A stretch of DNA of 64,000 nucleotides, from the NCBI RefSeq assembly GCF_024347515.1, contig NZ_AP025492.1:558001-622000 (forward strand), written 5' to 3'. The first letter of the stretch is position 1. Every line of letters begins with the position of its first letter. The DNA is from Vibrio gigantis. Lineage in GTDB: Bacteria; Pseudomonadota; Gammaproteobacteria; Enterobacterales; Vibrionaceae. The translations under genes were made by a program, and so were the position numbers. Positions 26,738 to 36,265 of the stretch are shown one piece after another. A model generated the notes under the pieces. The model saw only the letters and a program-made list of their open reading frames with translations, was not told the DNA's origin and ran no database searches.

Positions 26738-28474
26738 ATGATAGAGATCCAACGCCGTCCTGAGGTCGACATTTCAGTTTTACCTGCTCACTTACCTGAC
26801 TTGTTAAAGCGCATCTATGTGAGTCGTGGTATCGACAATGCTGACCAACTAGAGACTGCTGCGAAAGGCTTGCACTCTTATCAGAAACTGGGCGGTATTG
26901 ATGCTGCAGTTGAGTTGTTGTTCAACGCGATTCAGCATCAAAAACGTATCATCATTGTTGGTGACTTTGATGCTGATGGCGCGACCAGTTCAGCCTTGTC
27001 AGTGCTTGCTTTGCGTATGCTGGGTAGCTCTAACGTCGATTATCTGGTACCAAACCGTTTTGAAGATGGTTATGGTTTGAGCCCTGAGGTTGTCGAACAG
27101 GCAATCGAGCTTGGCGCTGAAGTGATCATGACGGTTGATAACGGTGTATCTTCGATTGAAGGTGTGCGTTTTGCCAAAGAGAAAGGACTAGAAGTTCTGG
27201 TTACCGATCACCACTTGCCGGGTAATGAACTGCCAATGGTTGATGCGATGGTGAACCCGAACCTTGAGAGCTGCGCTTTTCCTTCAAAAGCTCTAGCGGG
27301 TGTAGGAGTTGCGTTCTATCTGATGATGGCGCTGTGTGTTCACATGCGTAAGTTGAACTGGTTTGCAGAACGTGGCATGACCGAGCCTAAGCTGATGGAG
27401 CTGATTGACCTTGTGGCATTGGGCACCGTAGCCGATGTCGTGCCACTCGATGAAAACAACCGAATCTTGGTACACCAAGGGTTGCAACGCATTCGTGCTG
27501 GTAAAGCTCGTCCAGGTATTCAAGCCTTGATCGAAATTGCCAAGCGAGACGCAAAGCGATTAGTCGCCTCTGATTTTGGTTTTGCACTGGGTCCTCGTAT
27601 TAACGCAGCTGGTCGCTTGGATGATATGTCGTTTGGTGTTGAGCTGTTAATGAGCAACAACATCCATGCGGCGCGTCGAATGGCGAGTGAGTTAGATGGT
27701 TTGAACCAAACACGTAAAGAGATCGAAGAGGGCATGAAGCAAGAAGCGATGGCTTTTTGTGAACGCCTTGAGTTTGGTAAAGACGACCTGCCTTCTGGTT
27801 TAGCCCTGTTCCAACGTGATTGGCACCAAGGTGTGATTGGTATCTTGGCTTCGCGTATCAAAGACAAATACCACCGCCCAGTAATTGCGTTTGCAGATGG
27901 CGGCGAAGGTAGTATTAAAGGCTCTTGTCGTTCGATTCCGGGTTTGCACATGCGTGATGCGCTAGACCGTATCGACACTCAAAACCCAGGTTTAATTCTT
28001 AAGTTTGGTGGTCACGCAATGGCGGCTGGCTTAACGATCATGGAAAAAGACTTTGAACGCTTCAGTAAGCTGTTCAATGATGTGGTGAAGAAAGAACTGG
28101 GAGAAACGGCACTTAAAGGCATTATCTTGTCTGATGGTGAGCTGTTACCTGAAGAGTTTTCGATGCACACCGCTGAAACGTTGCGTTCAGGTGGTCCTTG
28201 GGGACAAGCTTTCCCTGAGCCCATCTTCGACGGTGAGTTTAAAGTGCTGCACCAAAAGCTAGTGGGTGAAAAACACCTTAAGCTGATGCTCGAGCCGTTG
28301 TACAAAGGCCACCCTACCAATGTGATGATTGACGGTATTGCCTTTAATGTCGACTTACGTCGCTGGCCAGATGCTTCGGTGAAAACTGTTCACCTTGCAT
28401 TTAAGCTTGATATCAACGAGTTTCGCGGCAACCAGTCGTTGCAGCTGATGATTGATCATATCGAAGCCAAATAG
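26738..28474 (+). CDS. recJ: Single-strand-specific 5'-3' exonuclease RecJ
   Basis: It degrades single-stranded DNA in recombination and mismatch repair. The 578 residues match E. coli length. DHH-family motifs are IIVGDFDADGATSS, MTVDNGVSS, VLVTDHHLPG and VALGTVADVVPL; the DHHA1 domain has KFGGHAMAAGLTI. It follows dsbC by 81 bp and precedes prfB by 235 bp. Confidence 0.97.
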   Translation: MIEIQRRPEVDISVLPAHLPDLLKRIYVSRGIDNADQLETAAKGLHSYQKLGGIDAAVELLFNAIQHQKRIIIVGDFDADGATSSALSVLALRMLGSSNVDYLVPNRFEDGYGLSPEVVEQAIELGAEVIMTVDNGVSSIEGVRFAKEKGLEVLVTDHHLPGNELPMVDAMVNPNLESCAFPSKALAGVGVAFYLMMALCVHMRKLNWFAERGMTEPKLMELIDLVALGTVADVVPLDENNRILVHQGLQRIRAGKARPGIQALIEIAKRDAKRLVASDFGFALGPRINAAGRLDDMSFGVELLMSNNIHAARRMASELDGLNQTRKEIEEGMKQEAMAFCERLEFGKDDLPSGLALFQRDWHQGVIGILASRIKDKYHRPVIAFADGGEGSIKGSCRSIPGLHMRDALDRIDTQNPGLILKFGGHAMAAGLTIMEKDFERFSKLFNDVVKKELGETALKGIILSDGELLPEEFSMHTAETLRSGGPWGQAFPEPIFDGEFKVLHQKLVGEKHLKLMLEPLYKGHPTNVMIDGIAFNVDLRRWPDASVKTVHLAFKLDINEFRGNQSLQLMIDHIEAK

Positions 28475-28709
28475 TTATTTTGGGCTCAATAATGCTAATC
28501 ATATAGCGCTAAATTCAACAAGCTCTGTTCAAAAACAGGGCTTGTTTTCCTTCCTTCCCTTACAAATTTTAGGTGTTTTTTATGCCTGTCAATTTTATAT
28601 CCCATTAAGTTGTTGAATCTTGGTTCAGCACTCTAAAAAATTCTGTATCTCCGTCACACTTTTGAGTACAATTCTCCGGTTAAATTCTACTCATAAATGA
28701 TGAGCTAAA

Positions 28710-29808
28710 ATGTTTGAAATCAATCCTATAAAAAACCGTCTGCAGGATGTGTCTGAGCGCACAAATATCCTGAGGGGGTATCTTTGACTATGACGCTAAG
28801 CAAGAGCGTCTAGAAGAAGTAAACGCAGAATTAGAACAGCCGGATGTATGGAACGAACCTGAGCGTGCTCAAGCGCTAGGTAAAGAACGTTCTGCATTGG
28901 AAGCGGTAGTAGAAACGATCGACCAACTTGACCAAGGTGTTGAGGATGTTGATGGCCTATTAGAGCTTGCGGTTGAAGAAGAAGATCAAGAAACGTTCGA
29001 TGAAATTGAACCAGAATTAGCCGAGCTTGAAGCTAAGCTAGAGAAGCTGGAATTCCGTCGTATGTTCTCTGGTGATCACGATGCATCAGATTGCTACATC
29101 GATTTACAGTCAGGCTCGGGTGGTACAGAAGCCCAAGACTGGACTTCAATGATGTTGCGTATGTACTTACGTTGGGCAGATTCGAAAGGCTTCAAGACTG
29201 AAGTTATCGAAGTGTCGGATGGTGATGTTGCTGGCCTTAAAGGCGCAACGGTACGTATTTCTGGTGAGTACGCTTACGGTTGGTTACGCACAGAGACTGG
29301 TGTTCACCGTCTAGTTCGTAAGTCACCATTTGATTCAAGTGGTCGCCGTCATACTTCATTTGCATCTGCGTTTATCTATCCTGAGATTGATGACAACATT
29401 ACGATCGACATTAATCCTTCTGATCTACGTATTGACGTATACCGTGCCTCTGGCGCTGGTGGTCAGCACGTAAACACCACGGAGTCGGCGGTACGTATTA
29501 CTCACGTTCCAACCAACACAGTGGTTCAATGTCAGAATGACCGTTCGCAGCATAAGAACAAAGATCAAGCGATGAAGCAGCTACGTGCTAAGCTTTTTGA
29601 ACTTGAGATTCAAAAACAAAATGCTGAAAAACAGGCGAGCGAAGAAACGAAATCAGACATCGGTTGGGGCAGTCAGATCCGCTCTTACGTACTGGATGAT
29701 TCTCGTATCAAAGATTTACGCACCGGCATCGAAAACCGTAATACTCAAGCGGTTCTTGACGGTGACTTAGACAAATTTATTGAAGCTAGCCTGAAATCAG
29801 GTCTGTAA
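28710..29808 (+). CDS. prfB: Peptide chain release factor 2, with programmed +1 frameshift
   Basis: RF2 ends translation at UGA and UAA. The first 25 codons ([14 protein letters not shown]...LRGYL) end at an in-frame TGA at 28785-28787; reading continues in the +1 frame from GAC at 28786. The shift site CTT-TGA-C is preceded by the internal Shine-Dalgarno AGGGGG at 28773-28778, exactly as in E. coli, so RF2 levels control their own synthesis. The joined product is 365 residues, the E. coli length, with the recognition tripeptide SPF and the GGQ motif (GAGGQHVN). Not a pseudogene. Confidence 0.97.
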
Positions 29809-29888
29809 GCTTACCAAGTATATTTGTAAAAATGCCTATATTTGCAAAGATATAGCGGTCCAAATTATAAAAGCAGGGTACATCTCTA

Positions 29889-31421
29889 ATGACTGATGCT
29901 GTTCAAAACGAAAACGCACAAGAAGCTTCTTCACCTGAAGAGAACAAACTAATCGCTGAGCGCCGCAGCAAGCTGGATCACATCCGCCAAAACTGCAAAG
30001 CTAACGGTCACCCAAATGACTTCCGTCGTGAGCACCTAGCTGGCGATCTTCAAGCGGAATTCGGTGAGAAGACTAAGGAAGAGCTAGAAGAGCTCAACCA
30101 CATCGTTGCGATCGCTGGTCGTGTTATGGCGAAGCGTGGTCCATTCCTTGCGATTCAAGAAACTTCTGGTCGTATCCAAGCATACGCAGCGAAAGACGTA
30201 CAAAAAGTACTGAAAGAGAAGTACCAAGGCCTAGATATCGGTGACATCATCGGTGTTAAAGGTGCGCTTCATAAATCAGGTAAAGGTGACCTTTACGTGA
30301 ACATGGAAGAGTTTGAACTGCTAACTAAAGCACTTCGCCCTCTACCTGAGAAATTCCACGGTCTAACTGACCAAGAGATGCGTTACCGTCAGCGTTACGT
30401 TGACCTAATCGTGAACGAAGATTCTCGCAACGCGTTTATCGTGCGTTCTAAGCTTGTTTCTTCAATCCGTAACTTCATGAGTTCAAAAGGCTACCTAGAA
30501 GTTGAAACGCCAATGATGCACGTGATCCCGGGTGGTGCAACAGCACGTCCATTCATCACTCATCACAATGCACTAGACATCGACATGTACCTACGTGTTG
30601 CACCAGAGCTTTACCTTAAGCGTCTAGTGGTTGGTGGTTTTGACCGTGTATTCGAGATCAACCGTAACTTCCGTAACGAAGGTCTTTCTCCACGTCACAA
30701 CCCAGAATTCACAATGATGGAATTCTACCAAGCGTACTCTGACTACAAAGATCTAATGGATCTAACGGAAGAGATGCTAAGCACAGCCGCAATGGACGTT
30801 CTTGGTTCTACTTCTATGCCTTACGGCGACGAAACGGTTGAGTTCGGTGGCACTTACGCTCGTATGAGCATGTTCGATGCGATCAAACACTACAACCCTG
30901 AGCACGCTGAAATTCAAGCGCTAACAGAAGCAGACCTACAAGACCGTGACAAGATGGTAGCGATCGCTAAATCTGTACACGTTGACGTAGAAACGTTCTG
31001 GACATGTGGTCAGCTTCTAGAAGAGATCTTTGGTGAAACAGCTGAGCCTCAGTTAATTCAACCAACGTTCATCACTGGCTACCCAGCGGACATCTCTCCT
31101 CTAGCACGTCGTAGCGATGACAACCCATTCTTCACAGACCGTTTTGAGTTCTTCATCGGTGGCCGTGAAGTTGCGAATGGTTTCTCTGAGCTTAACGATG
31201 CACAAGACCAAGACGAGCGTTTCAAAGCGCAAGTTAACGCGAAAGACGCGGGTGATGACGAAGCTATGTACTACGATGCAGACTACATTACTGCACTAGA
31301 GCACGGCCTACCGCCAACAGCGGGTCAAGGTATCGGTATCGACCGTCTAGCAATGCTATTTACAAACACGCACACAATCCGTGACGTGATTTTGTTCCCG
31401 GCAATGCGTCCACAAGCGTAA
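29889..31421 (+). CDS. lysS: Lysyl-tRNA synthetase (class II)
   Basis: It charges tRNA-Lys. The 510-residue protein has an OB-fold anticodon domain ([19 protein letters not shown]) and class II motifs: motif 2 [23 protein letters not shown] and motif 3 [11 protein letters not shown]. It lies 80 bp after prfB, as in E. coli, and ends the run at a strong terminator. Confidence 0.98.
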   Translation: MTDAVQNENAQEASSPEENKLIAERRSKLDHIRQNCKANGHPNDFRREHLAGDLQAEFGEKTKEELEELNHIVAIAGRVMAKRGPFLAIQETSGRIQAYAAKDVQKVLKEKYQGLDIGDIIGVKGALHKSGKGDLYVNMEEFELLTKALRPLPEKFHGLTDQEMRYRQRYVDLIVNEDSRNAFIVRSKLVSSIRNFMSSKGYLEVETPMMHVIPGGATARPFITHHNALDIDMYLRVAPELYLKRLVVGGFDRVFEINRNFRNEGLSPRHNPEFTMMEFYQAYSDYKDLMDLTEEMLSTAAMDVLGSTSMPYGDETVEFGGTYARMSMFDAIKHYNPEHAEIQALTEADLQDRDKMVAIAKSVHVDVETFWTCGQLLEEIFGETAEPQLIQPTFITGYPADISPLARRSDDNPFFTDRFEFFIGGREVANGFSELNDAQDQDERFKAQVNAKDAGDDEAMYYDADYITALEHGLPPTAGQGIGIDRLAMLFTNTHTIRDVILFPAMRPQA

Positions 31422-31455
31422 TTCTCGCTTATAGGACGTAAGAGCCTATGTAATT

Positions 31456-31481
31456 AAAAAGCCACCTTGGGGTGGCTTTTT
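31456..31481 (+). terminator. lysS terminator
   Basis: AAAAAGCCACC / GGTGGCTTTTT with a TTGG loop. Confidence 0.93.
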
Positions 31482-31546
31482 CTGTTTTTGGGCTTCAAAA
31501 CCTAGTCTGTACCGCACTCTTGATTCGAAAAATCGTTATTTCTGAC

Positions 31547-31600
31547 ATAGTCTTACTATTGAGACATAAAATCTAAGATAGTCTCACTACTATACGTCTC
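31547..31600. repeat. Direct and inverted repeats in the vpsR promoter region
   Basis: ATAGTCTTACTA (31547-31558) and ATAGTCTCACTA (31578-31589) are direct repeats 31 bp apart, and TGAGAC / GTCTCA form an inverted pair between and across them. They lie 100-150 bp before vpsR and could be an operator. Confidence 0.4.
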
Positions 31601-31692
31601 TGCGCTGAATACGATCTCGCGGCATTATGTCGAACGATGAAGCAGTGACTCGTATTAGCCTGATTTAAATAAAAATAGAATAAGGAAGAAGG

Positions 31693-33027
31693 ATGGGAAC
31701 TCAATTTAAGATGGATTCCTTACCAGGTTCTCTTATCGTCGTTGGTGGTGCGTACGAACCCTGGTTATCAGTGTTAGAACAAGTGGGTTGGCAGTGTACC
31801 CAGTGTGCAGATTTACGAAAAGCCGATGCCTTGATTGCTGATATTGGCCCATGTATTGGTATTGTCGATCTTAGTCATGATGAGTTTAGTCTCAACGGTA
31901 TTGCTAACCTTGTGAGCAATAACAAGCAGGTGAGATGGCTCGCCTTTATCCGTGAATCTCAATTAAGCTCTGATACGATCTGCCAGTTTATCGTTAACTT
32001 CTGTATCGACTTTTTCACGGCGCCAATCCCAGATGCTCAGTTGCTGAGTACCATAGGTCACCAACTGGGTATGCTTAAGCTTGAGCAAAAGGTATGGCCA
32101 AACTACGGCATCAATAACAACATGGGTCTTCTAGGCGATTCTGTGGCTGTGAAGCGCTTGAGAGACCAAGTGAAGCGTATTGGGCCGACTGATGTCAGTA
32201 TCTTGATTTATGGCGAGAGCGGGGCTGGTAAAGAGACGATCGCACGCTCTATTCACCAAAACTCGTCGCGAGCACAGAAACCATTTTTAACGGTTAACTG
32301 TCGTGCCTTGTCTGAAATGAGAATAGAGGCAGAGGTGTTTGGTATCTCAGCACAGCCAACGACCGCGCCTTGTATGTTGGAAGAAGCTGATGGCGGAACC
32401 ATCTTGCTTAATGATGTTTTAGCGATGCCACGCAATCAGCAACTGAATCTGTTGCGCTTTCTGCAAGAAGGTAAGATTGAAACCGCGAATGGACCTAAAT
32501 CGGTTGATGTACGTATTCTGGCCGCGAACTCCTCTGATATTGAGAAGGCGTTGATCGAGGGCGATTTTAATGAAGAGCTTTATCACTACATCAATGTTCT
32601 GCGTATTCATGTTCCGAGCTTAAAAGAACGTGTGAGTGATATTTCAGTGCTAGCGAATCATTTTTTGCGTGAGTACTCGAAAGAGTTTAATGCTCAAGCG
32701 AAGAGCTTCTCAGACGATGCTATTCGTTCGATGAATCGCTACCATTGGCCGGGAAACGTTCGTGAGTTGATGAACCAGATTAAGCGCGTTGTGTTGATGT
32801 CTGATGCAGTGATCATCGAAGATCACCAACTCGATTTACCAAAACAGAATGATGAACGTCGTAGCTTGAAAAGCATTCGTGAGCGTTCAGAGCGCGATGC
32901 GTTGTTAATTGTTTTGGAATCTTACGGCGGTCAGGTTTCGTTGGCAGCTAAAGAACTTGGTGTATCACGAGCTACTATGTACCGATTGCTGAATAAACAC
33001 AGCCTAATCTCTGAGGGTGTGGTTTAG
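31693..33027 (+). CDS. vpsR: Biofilm regulator VpsR (sigma-54 activator family, c-di-GMP responsive)
   Basis: VpsR activates exopolysaccharide and biofilm genes in V. cholerae and binds c-di-GMP. The 444 residues equal that length, and lysS is the upstream neighbour there too. An atypical receiver keeps Asp59 (GIVDLSHDEF). The AAA+ domain has Walker A GESGAGKE (174-181), but the Walker B acidic pair is degenerate (GGTILLNDVL) and the GAFTGA loop that contacts sigma-54 is absent (EVFGISAQPT). A Fis-type HTH (VSLAAKELGVSRATMYRLL) ends the protein. It probably works with sigma-70 polymerase, as reported for V. cholerae. Confidence 0.95.
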   Translation: MGTQFKMDSLPGSLIVVGGAYEPWLSVLEQVGWQCTQCADLRKADALIADIGPCIGIVDLSHDEFSLNGIANLVSNNKQVRWLAFIRESQLSSDTICQFIVNFCIDFFTAPIPDAQLLSTIGHQLGMLKLEQKVWPNYGINNNMGLLGDSVAVKRLRDQVKRIGPTDVSILIYGESGAGKETIARSIHQNSSRAQKPFLTVNCRALSEMRIEAEVFGISAQPTTAPCMLEEADGGTILLNDVLAMPRNQQLNLLRFLQEGKIETANGPKSVDVRILAANSSDIEKALIEGDFNEELYHYINVLRIHVPSLKERVSDISVLANHFLREYSKEFNAQAKSFSDDAIRSMNRYHWPGNVRELMNQIKRVVLMSDAVIIEDHQLDLPKQNDERRSLKSIRERSERDALLIVLESYGGQVSLAAKELGVSRATMYRLLNKHSLISEGVV

Positions 33028-33363
33028 ACTCTTTTCTACCTGAGTTTATTCAGTCTCTGAAAATTAAGCGCCACGTATCTACGTGGCTTTTTTGTTTCTG
33101 AAGGATAGCTCGTTGTTTTCTAGCTCAGCCCTAAGAGAGATATGCTGTGATTTTATATAATCATAGTGAATATGTTATATGTAAATGAATATGCAACTGA
33201 CATTTCAGGCGAATGCATTGTTTTAAAAATGTTAACCAATTAGCGGTTGAATAATATACTCACTTGGTTAGAATTTAACCGTGAAAGCAACAATTTAACA
33301 AAGACTTGTCTGCTTTTACTACCCCATTTCTTTTTGGATTTTTTAGTTAGCTTGGAGGCGCAA
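33028..33363. other. Intergenic region vpsR / small ORF
   Basis: 336 bp. It begins with the vpsR terminator (33070-33094) and is otherwise AT-rich with several TATAAT-like words near 33155-33185 that could drive the small ORF and DUF1127 gene. Nothing else was recognised. Confidence 0.5.
33070..33094 (+). terminator. vpsR terminator
   Basis: GCCACGT / ACGTGGC stem, ATCT loop, six T. Confidence 0.88.
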
Positions 33364-33486
33364 ATGAAACATTTCGATTTTATACAGCATATTTGCGCGT
33401 CGTTTGATCCGTGTACTGACATGGTGACTGATATGTCACAAACATCAGCCATGGCCGATCGAAACACCCAAGATAAACCTAACTAA
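33364..33486 (+). CDS. Candidate small protein upstream of the DUF1127 gene
   Basis: A 40-codon ORF starts at ATG 33364 with GGAGG about 6 bases upstream. The product begins MKHFDFIQHICASFDPCTDM and is acidic with two Cys. The open frame extends upstream to a TTG at 33247, but only the ATG has a good ribosome binding site. I do not recognise the family. It lies 110 bp before a DUF1127 gene and is probably in the same transcript. Confidence 0.5.
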   Translation: MKHFDFIQHICASFDPCTDMVTDMSQTSAMADRNTQDKPN

Positions 33487-33595
33487 TAGATCCGTACCCT
33501 TATTTGGCTGCGGAAAAATAGCAGCTAAGTGAGAAGCCCTCATACTATCGAACACGCTATTTTTCCTCAGTTGATTCAACAACTGGAGAGTTATT

Positions 33596-33847
33596 ATGCG
33601 TCACTCAGTATATTTAAAATTAGCAACAGTCCTTATCCGTGCCGATCTTCGTCGTGAAGAGCGTGAATGGCAACGAAAAGTTCGTCGTAGTTCATATGAT
33701 CTACCATGGAACAATACTCACTTATTAAGAGATATTGGTCTTGAAGTTGACGGTCGACCTCTTGGTTTTTCTGAACCAGAAGTCGTCACTATTGAACGTC
33801 GAGTACGTCACCTTCGTCGTGTCTTAAGTGCGCGAATACCGACGTAA
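33596..33847 (+). CDS. DUF1127 small protein
   Basis: An 83-residue basic protein whose central segment LPWNNTHLLRDIGLEVDGRPLGFSEP is the DUF1127 core (pattern L-x-D-I-G). Members are small Arg-rich proteins; some in alphaproteobacteria affect RNA turnover or phosphate and stress responses, but the function here is unknown. GGAG lies about 9 bases before the ATG, and a terminator follows at 33940. Confidence 0.85.
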   Translation: MRHSVYLKLATVLIRADLRREEREWQRKVRRSSYDLPWNNTHLLRDIGLEVDGRPLGFSEPEVVTIERRVRHLRRVLSARIPT

Positions 33848-33939
33848 TCTGCGGGGTTGATAGCACCTTTCAACCCCTAAGATAATTTACAGTGATAGTT
33901 ATGGCGTCGAAAGTGCAAACTTTTGAACTAGAACTGGCC

Positions 33940-33969
33940 AAAAAAGAGAAGCTCTGGCTTCTCTTTTTT
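33940..33969 (+). terminator. Terminator after DUF1127 gene
   Basis: AAAAAAGAGAAGC / GCTTCTCTTTTTT, loop TCTG. Confidence 0.9.
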
Positions 33970-34061
33970 GCTTTTTTAAGCCGTTATCTGTGCTTTTTTA
34001 AGTCGTTATCTAGTAAAGGAAAAGAGTTCTACTAAGCTTTATAGAGCAAGGGAGGCTGGCT

Positions 34062-34373
34062 ATGCAAAAGCATCAATTAGACATGTGGTTACATGGAGAG
34101 CACAAAGACTCTTATCAAACACCCAAGGTGTACGTGATTGGCTGTTCTGATATCTCAGAATATCTACTGGCGGTGGAGTACAAACACAAGCTAGAACCGG
34201 TAAAGCAAGACGGCGAGCCGCTTCACTTTGGATCCTTGGATCAAGTGAAAGAGGAGTTACTCCGGCTCGGTTTTGAAAAGGCGTATCTTCGCTTACACAA
34301 CGCGTATGATGAGTTTGGTAATGAGCCAAGCCAAAGCTATTGTGATATTGAACTGGCGCTCAAATCTCATTAA
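34062..34373 (+). CDS. DUF6482-like small protein
   Basis: A 103-residue soluble protein with a pattern (ISEYLLAVEYKHKLEPVK...LHFGSLDQVKEELLRLGFEKAYLRLHNAYDEFG) resembling the DUF6482 family of short gammaproteobacterial proteins of unknown role. The family call is from memory of the pattern. AGGGAGG precedes the ATG. It converges on mutH. Confidence 0.7.
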   Translation: MQKHQLDMWLHGEHKDSYQTPKVYVIGCSDISEYLLAVEYKHKLEPVKQDGEPLHFGSLDQVKEELLRLGFEKAYLRLHNAYDEFGNEPSQSYCDIELALKSH

Positions 34374-34462
34374 GAGAGCGTTTGTAGCTAGAGATTGATT
34401 CAAATTACAGACTGTTTTGTAACGCACTGATAGTTTTGGCTATCGAGGCTCGATTAAACGCT

Positions 34463-35128
34463 CTATGCGTAATGTGTTGTCAGCAATTTGTGGGTGAATT
34501 GAGTTCGTAGATAGAAACCACGTGGTTTAGTTTTGATTGGTTTTCCACTTGCACCGTAAGCTTCTGTTAACACTCGACTGTTGGCGGCTTTTGGACGTAA
34601 ATGCAGTGCTTCACCGTGTCTTGCTGTTATCTGCTCAACATTGCCTAAAACAATCAACTCCATCAGCTCTTCCCAATCTCTTTTCAAGAGTTCGTCTTCA
34701 GCTTGGCTAGGCGTCCATAATAAAGGGGAGCCTACATGCCTCTCAGCTAGCGGGATCTCTCTTTCCCCCTCGACAGGGATCCACAACACTTTAGACAACT
34801 TGTTTCGAACGTGGCTGGTTTCCCAAGTTATGCCTTGCACGCCCATCAAAGGCGCAACACATACAAAGGTGGTTTCGAGTGGCTTGCCAGAGTAGCCAAT
34901 CGGAATACTTTTAAGTTCGATGCCTAGTTTCGCGAAATCCTGTTCTGGCTTGCTGCCTGCAGGTGCACCCAAGTGCCACTCCAATAGCTGCCCAACCCAG
35001 CCTTTATCACGCTTAAGGTCATTTGGCATCACCATCTCGGCTTCATCAGCTAGCTCTTTAAAGGTCATTCCGGCGATAGCATATGCGCGCTCTAACAGCT
35101 CTTGTTGTGTTTGTGGTTCTGGTTTCAT
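34463..35128 (-). CDS. mutH: DNA mismatch repair endonuclease MutH
   Basis: MutH nicks the unmethylated strand at hemimethylated GATC sites after MutS/MutL activation. The 221-residue protein has the catalytic D-E-x-K set in [13 protein letters not shown], the motif [17 protein letters not shown] and [12 protein letters not shown]. The frame is open to 35209; ATG at 35128 ([12 protein letters not shown]) best fits the family, ATG at 35140 is possible, and neither has a clear Shine-Dalgarno. It is divergent from rppH across a DnaA-box cluster. Confidence 0.95.
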   Translation of the reverse strand: MKPEPQTQQELLERAYAIAGMTFKELADEAEMVMPNDLKRDKGWVGQLLEWHLGAPAGSKPEQDFAKLGIELKSIPIGYSGKPLETTFVCVAPLMGVQGITWETSHVRNKLSKVLWIPVEGEREIPLAERHVGSPLLWTPSQAEDELLKRDWEELMELIVLGNVEQITARHGEALHLRPKAANSRVLTEAYGASGKPIKTKPRGFYLRTQFTHKLLTTHYA

Positions 35129-35230
35129 AATAAAAGGCATGATCAAAAAAATGATTTTATCAGAAGTTATCACCAAATGACGACTGGTTAAGAAATGATC
35201 TCCCTGCAAGAGAAGGGATCAAAGTCAGGG

Positions 35231-35654
35231 TTATCCACAGGACGTAAAGGTAATTAATTGAAATATTAATTTAGTGGATAAATAAACAGGGGTTTATGGT
35301 GGATAAAATGCTTGCCAAATAGTGTTCAAAATGAATCTTTCACTTACTAGTGTGGATAAACATCGGGGTGGTTGATCTTTGACCATGTTGAATTTCTGAA
35401 AGATCTTTTACATTTCTAATGTTTTTTAAAACTAAGATATTATTTTAACTAATTGATTTTTAATTAGATAAAGTGATTTCGATTGGTTTGTCGTTTTTAG
35501 TGTTGATGAATCTATGGATTAAAAAAAACGATTGCGGGTAATTCTTCACATAGTTATTCACAGAAAAGGTGAATAAATGTGGTCTATGTCTCACTATTGT
35601 GTGGGTAACTAGAATTTGAGCAAAACTTATCCATATTCCTAGTTATTATTCATA
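35231..35654. promoter_or_regulatory. DnaA-box cluster with IHF site, DARS2-like
   Basis: The 616-bp mutH-rppH gap is AT-rich and holds three exact DnaA boxes (TTATnCACA): 35231-35239 (+), 35351-35359 (-), 35554-35562 (+). One-mismatch boxes lie at 35273-35281 (-), 35298-35306 (-), 35568-35576 (-), 35600-35608 (-), 35627-35635 (+) and 35646-35654 (+). A full-consensus IHF site (AATCAA-TTAG-TTA on the minus strand) is at 35446-35458. In E. coli the DnaA-reactivating locus DARS2 lies beside mutH and contains DnaA boxes and an IHF site, so this is a candidate Vibrio equivalent. Confidence 0.65.
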
Positions 35655-35744
35655 AATATAGCGCTTATCACGTCACTAAGTTTGCTCCGATTGGGGATAT
35701 GTGGAAAAATCAGAGTAATTAAAAATTTAGATAGAGGTTGGCCA

Positions 35745-36263
35745 GTGATAGATGGCGATGGTTACCGATTAAATGTTGGTATTGTAATCTGTAACAACCA
35801 TGGTCAGGTCTTCTGGGCTAAACGATACGGGCAACATTCATGGCAATTCCCTCAAGGGGGAATAGATGAAGGTGAGACTCCGGAACAAGCAATGTACCGC
35901 GAGTTGTATGAAGAGGTTGGCCTTACCAAAAAGGATGTAAAGATCGTCGCGACAAGTCGTCATTGGTTACGCTACAAGCTACCCAAACGACTGGTTCGGT
36001 GGGATTCTAAACCTGTCTGTATTGGACAAAAACAGAAGTGGTTCCTTTTGCGCTTAGATTGCGATGAATCGCATATCAATATGCAGCGTGGAAGTACACC
36101 TGAGTTTGATGGTTGGCGTTGGGTGAGTTACTGGTACCCAGTTCGACAAGTTGTTTCTTTCAAGCGAGATGTTTACCGTCGAGCAATGAAGGAATTCGCA
36201 TCTTTAGCAATGCCGTTTAAAGAGCGAAAAACAAAAGGAAAACGCAAATTGCGTAGAGGTTAA
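35745..36263 (+). CDS. rppH: RNA pyrophosphohydrolase RppH
   Basis: It removes pyrophosphate from 5'-triphosphorylated mRNA and so starts decay. The 172-residue Nudix protein has [12 protein letters not shown], the Nudix box [20 protein letters not shown], and the conserved tail [20 protein letters not shown] at 35745, with GAGG seven bases upstream, matches the E. coli start; the longer frame from 35682 is rejected. ptsP follows after 2 bp, so the two are cotranscribed. Confidence 0.96.
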   Translation: MIDGDGYRLNVGIVICNNHGQVFWAKRYGQHSWQFPQGGIDEGETPEQAMYRELYEEVGLTKKDVKIVATSRHWLRYKLPKRLVRWDSKPVCIGQKQKWFLLRLDCDESHINMQRGSTPEFDGWRWVSYWYPVRQVVSFKRDVYRRAMKEFASLAMPFKERKTKGKRKLRRG

Positions 36264-36265
36264 GC

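Noticed and set aside
28785..28787. Stop codon making prfB a pseudogene
   Set aside because: It is the conserved programmed-frameshift stop, with AGGGGG and CTTTGAC around it.
33247..33363. Upstream extension of the small ORF from TTG at 33247
   Set aside because: No ribosome binding site; ATG at 33364 has a strong one.
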